Of a DNA stretch of 7,905 nt, positions 4,797 to 7,905 are shown one piece after another. The position numbers and the translations under genes are program-made. The notes beneath the pieces were generated by a model. That model was not told the origin of the DNA. It worked only from the letters and a program-made list of their open reading frames with translations, and ran no database searches. Numbering within the stretch: position 1 is the stretch's first letter; each line of letters begins with the position of its first letter. Source of the DNA: Fidelibacterota bacterium UBA2125 (lineage in GTDB: Bacteria; Fidelibacterota; Marinisomatia; Marinisomatales; S15-B10); the NCBI GenBank assembly GCA_002329125.1, contig DCXX01000116.1, forward strand, positions 1-7,905, in the 5' to 3' direction.

Positions 4797-7700
4797 TTTT
4801 CTACAGGACCATCGTCCCACCACCAGAGCGGTTCCATCTCCTTCTCTTCAGGCCACAATTTTTTCATCGTGTTGCCATCGAAAAGTTCTCCATTCATCAT
4901 GACGTATCTGATAGTATTGGTATTCTTAATGTCTTTCAGAGGGTTCTCTTTAAGAATGATCATATCGGCCAGTTTTCCATTCTCGATGGAACCCAGATCT
5001 TGACCAACGCCGATGATTTCAGCTCCATGGAGAGTAGCAGCTCTCAGCGCTTCCATTTCTGTCATTCCACCGCTCTGGAGCGCCCACAGTTCCCAATGGT
5101 AACCAATGCCCTGAAGCTGTCCGTGAGCACCCACGCCTACACGCCCACCGGCGCGGGTAATTTTAGCGGCTTGGGCCGCCAGCTTCGGGAAAACATGTTC
5201 ATCATCCCGGAACCAAGGGCGGCGACGCGTCCTCGCCTGCACAATGTTATCGGGTATGTAGCGCTGAATTTTTTTGTTATCGTGAACTTCCGTATTGGTG
5301 TAGAAATAGTTCTCCGCCCAAGGACCACCATAAGCCACAAGAAGGGTTGGTGTATAAGTCATACCACTCCGAGCAATGAACTCAACCACATCCTTGTAGA
5401 GTGGCACAATAGGAAACGCATGTTCGTTCCCGTGGAAGCCATCGATAGCATGTGTGAGATCTAATTTTAAATCCAATGCTCCCTCCGTTGTAGGCATCAT
5501 ACCCAGTTCGTGGGCAGCCATGGTGACAAACTGACGCTGCTTTCTATTACCTACTACATAGGATTTCAGGTTTCGTGTTCGGTAGTGATCCCGATACCGC
5601 TTAATGACACCCTTAGCCTCTTCCATACTCTGGAAGTTGTTATTGGAAAAAATTCCGGGGCCGGTGTTGTAGGCCCGGGGACCGATGATCTGTCCCGTCT
5701 CCACCAGATCCTGATAAGCAAACACATCATTGGTGGATGTCTGAACATCTAGGCCGGAAGTCACGCCGTAAACAATGTTAGCAAGGAAACTCCAGTTTTG
5801 GAGATCGAGAACACCCTTCCTCACTTCCATCCAGTGGGCATGAGTATCGATAAAACCGGGAACAATCGTCATCCCTGATACATCAAAGATTGCAGCATCG
5901 TCGGGAATGCGTACGGTACCGATTCTACCAATGCGTGAGATTCTATTATTTTCGATAACAATATCACAGTTCTCAATAATCTGATTATCATTCATGGTGA
6001 TAACGCGTGCACCACTTAAAACAATTGTACCGGTAGGTGAATATCGTTCTTTTTCAACAATAACCTCCACAGCTTGAATAAAAGGAGCTTCTTCCAGAAA
6101 TGGTTTTGGCTCTTCCTCGCCATCTGAATCATCTTCTGTATCTTCACTTTTTTCCTTTTCAATCTCTTCAAAGGAAAGAGAATCAACTGGCATGCTATAG
6201 AATGTTGAACCGATGGACCATGTGACCGTTTTCCCGCCATCGTCCCACCCAAAATAGTCAGCACCGATATCAGTCAATTTTTTTACAGGAACTGACGGAG
6301 AATTGACGTTGACTGTCGGGGCCGGACCACCGACTTTAGGCACCGCCAGTAAGTAGAGCTGATTTTGTACACTGGCCAGAGCCCAATTACCATTTGGACT
6401 CAATTGAACATCCCTTGCCGGTACCGGTTCTGTTGAGAAGTAGTTTCCTTTACCTTTTACATTCAAGTGTTCCCTTCTGTCAGTACCATCAAGGCGGACG
6501 GAGATGATTCCATTGCCGCCACTGTAGAGATAAACACGATCGAACTTACCGTCTAGGAAGTGAGGCTTGCCCAAACCCCGTGCAGGAAGTATCATTTTAA
6601 AGTCGCTACCATTGGCATCTACACTAACTAGATCCATGGGTGTGTTTGGTCCACCAAATTCACTGGGTGATTGAATTCTCAGATAAGCCGAACCTCTCAA
6701 AGCGACAATTCTTTCTCCATCGGGAGTCCATACCGGTTCAGCATAAAAGGCGGGTGTTCTAGTGAGCTTTATGGGGCTCCCGCCACGAGCACGCACTTTC
6801 CAAATGTGGCCGCCCGCATGGGCCCACGTCACATAAGCAAGCCATTTTCCGTCCGGTGACCAGGCAGGCTGAAATTCACCTACATCCTTTGATGAAAGAC
6901 GTTTGGGTGTTCCTACAGGAAATTCCATGGTATAAAGATGGGTAAATGTAGAGAAAGCAAGTTTTTTCCCATCGGGGGATGCAGCGGGATCCATGATGAT
7001 ACGGGACCGGACTGGCCCGTCAGCGACCCTGTAGGGAAAGTTAAGATCCGGACCCATCTCCTGCTCTACTTCGGCCTCAAAAGATATCCGCCGTGATTTG
7101 CCGGTGCTGACATTCACACGGTGAATCTGCCCATTATAAGTAAGAATAATTTCCCTTCCGTTGGGATGAAAGGCGTAGCCCGGCAAAAGATCCCGCGTAA
7201 AGCGCGACTCTTGATCGTCCCTTTGTACAGGATAGATGAGCCAACTGTCCTCAGCTGTTTCAAGATCGCGAATTCGGAGACCGGTCTTGGTTTTATACCT
7301 TGTACCGTAGACCATCTTTTTGCCATCGGGCGAAATTACTGGGCGGATGCCACTTCCCTCATTTCTGGTAATGACATCTTCATCACCGGTGACCATATCG
7401 CGACGGGCGATCTGCCACATGGGAAACTGGGCATTGTAGGAAAAACCGCCTATGCGTCGAGCATAATAGATGAACTTTCCATTGGGAGATAGGTCAGCGC
7501 CGAGAGCATTGTGTTGACGTCCTCTCGGTGTGTCACCAGCTGGGCTCGCCTTTGTGATCTGCACCCCTGAACCGCCCTTCACGTGGTACATCCACAGCTC
7601 AAAAGTTCCCCAACCGGACCGAGATGCGATGACATAGTCGCCATCCGTCGTCCATGTGGGAGAAGCAAAGGACTTGTTGGTATCCTTACTTAGCTGCTTT

Positions 7701-7905
7701 GGTTCACTACCGTCAGCTCTAGCAATCCACAAATTTTCCGCACCATCACGATCACTGAGAAATGCAATCCAATCACCACCAGGTGAATAGGCCGGCTGTG
7801 AATCGAAAGCCATCCCGGAAGTGATACGGGTAGCCTTACCACCTCGGATTGGAAGTGTGTAAAGATCACAAAGGAGGTCAAAGACGATAGTCTTTCCCTC
7901 GGGAG
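4793..7905 (-). CDS. TolB/PD40 beta-propeller fused to metal-dependent amidohydrolase, N-terminus outside window
   Basis: The frame is open to the window edge, with 1036 residues visible. Sequence upstream of the first Met (7813) continues the propeller pattern (PEGKTIVFDLLCDLYTLP), so that Met is not the start. Numbering from that Met, residues 1-545 hold PD40/TolB-like blades marked by SPGGDW, SPNGKF, SPDGKK (twice), HPNGRE, SPDGKW, TPDGER and SPNGNW. Residues 549-576 form an acidic linker. Residues 595-985 form an amidohydrolase-superfamily barrel: GARVITMND, then GFIDTHAHW with H658 and H660, K750, the EGALDLKLDLT segment, GNEH798, GAHGQLQG with H897, and a C-terminal GSIENGKLADMIIL plus VMMNGELFDG. 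The typical substrate of this fused subfamily is unknown; hydrolysis of a peptide-like or cyclic amide bond is a guess. The TolB-type propeller suggests an exported protein, but the signal peptide would lie outside. The C-terminus WWWDDGPVEK overlaps the lipoprotein start by 4 bases. Confidence 0.92.
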   Translation of the reverse strand, partial: PEGKTIVFDLLCDLYTLPIRGGKATRITSGMAFDSQPAYSPGGDWIAFLSDRDGAENLWIARADGSEPKQLSKDTNKSFASPTWTTDGDYVIASRSGWGTFELWMYHVKGGSGVQITKASPAGDTPRGRQHNALGADLSPNGKFIYYARRIGGFSYNAQFPMWQIARRDMVTGDEDVITRNEGSGIRPVISPDGKKMVYGTRYKTKTGLRIRDLETAEDSWLIYPVQRDDQESRFTRDLLPGYAFHPNGREIILTYNGQIHRVNVSTGKSRRISFEAEVEQEMGPDLNFPYRVADGPVRSRIIMDPAASPDGKKLAFSTFTHLYTMEFPVGTPKRLSSKDVGEFQPAWSPDGKWLAYVTWAHAGGHIWKVRARGGSPIKLTRTPAFYAEPVWTPDGERIVALRGSAYLRIQSPSEFGGPNTPMDLVSVDANGSDFKMILPARGLGKPHFLDGKFDRVYLYSGGNGIISVRLDGTDRREHLNVKGKGNYFSTEPVPARDVQLSPNGNWALASVQNQLYLLAVPKVGGPAPTVNVNSPSVPVKKLTDIGADYFGWDDGGKTVTWSIGSTFYSMPVDSLSFEEIEKEKSEDTEDDSDGEEEPKPFLEEAPFIQAVEVIVEKERYSPTGTIVLSGARVITMNDNQIIENCDIVIENNRISRIGRIGTVRIPDDAAIFDVSGMTIVPGFIDTHAHWMEVRKGVLDLQNWSFLANIVYGVTSGLDVQTSTNDVFAYQDLVETGQIIGPRAYNTGPGIFSNNNFQSMEEAKGVIKRYRDHYRTRNLKSYVVGNRKQRQFVTMAAHELGMMPTTEGALDLKLDLTHAIDGFHGNEHAFPIVPLYKDVVEFIARSGMTYTPTLLVAYGGPWAENYFYTNTEVHDNKKIQRYIPDNIVQARTRRRPWFRDDEHVFPKLAAQAAKITRAGGRVGVGAHGQLQGIGYHWELWALQSGGMTEMEALRAATLHGAEIIGVGQDLGSIENGKLADMIILKENPLKDIKNTNTIRYVMMNGELFDGNTMKKLWPEEKEMEPLWWWDDGPVEK

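Noticed and set aside
4797..4823. Longer 111-residue version of the lipoprotein starting at 4823
   Set aside because: It adds a charged nine-residue extension ahead of an otherwise standard signal peptide. The ATG at 4796 gives a normal lipoprotein N-terminus and an ATGA overlap with the gene upstream.
7811..7813. ATG at 7813 as the start of the large propeller-amidohydrolase
   Set aside because: The same frame stays open to the window edge and the 30 residues upstream continue the beta-propeller pattern, so this Met is internal and the gene is partial.
1..7905. A new defence, mobile or CRISPR-like system
   Set aside because: All eight genes belong to housekeeping, transport or metabolic families or to a small lipoprotein. 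No repeats, integrase, transposase, nuclease, toxin or reverse transcriptase signatures are visible.

Overview
The window is an ordinary-looking, densely packed chromosomal segment. All eight genes I can support lie on the minus strand, so transcription runs from position 7905 down to position 1. Intergenic gaps are 0 to 85 bases and two junctions are ATGA stop/start overlaps. No RNA gene, mobile element, CRISPR array or integration signature is visible. The moderate GC content, the propeller-plus-amidohydrolase fusion, the small acidic lipoprotein and the glycosylasparaginase with Flavobacterium-like motifs suggest a Gram-negative bacterium of the FCB group (Bacteroidota, Marinimicrobia or Gemmatimonadota relatives), possibly free-living and marine. 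That placement is inference with low confidence.

Region by region, in the direction of transcription. (1) 7905-4793 is the long C-terminal part of a secreted or periplasmic-type protein: a TolB/PD40 beta-propeller fused by an acidic linker to a metal-dependent amidohydrolase. Its N-terminus lies outside the window. (2) 4796-4488 is a small predicted lipoprotein that starts inside the amidohydrolase stop codon. (3) 4469-3576 is an epoxide-hydrolase-like alpha/beta hydrolase with a complete catalytic set. (4) After the only sizeable gap (3575-3491, 85 bases) comes 3490-2771, a VIT1/CCC1-family iron/manganese transporter. (5) 2745-2353 is ApaG. (6) 2325-2119 is a cold-shock-domain protein. (7) 2107-767 is an AGCS-family sodium:alanine/glycine symporter. 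(8) 770-1 is a glycosylasparaginase (Ntn hydrolase), cut off at its C-terminus by the window edge.

The tight spacing suggests two transcription units: amidohydrolase, lipoprotein, hydrolase; then VIT, apaG, csp, agcS, aga, with a promoter most plausibly in the 85-base gap. Within the second unit, VIT plus ApaG may form a metal-homeostasis pair. The symporter plus the translationally coupled glycosylasparaginase may take part in amino acid or GlcNAc-Asn salvage. I see no convincing previously undescribed system. The observations most worth checking are a variant autoprocessing site in the glycosylasparaginase, unusual metal-ligand positions in the amidohydrolase, and overlapping inverted repeats at the start of the VIT transporter.
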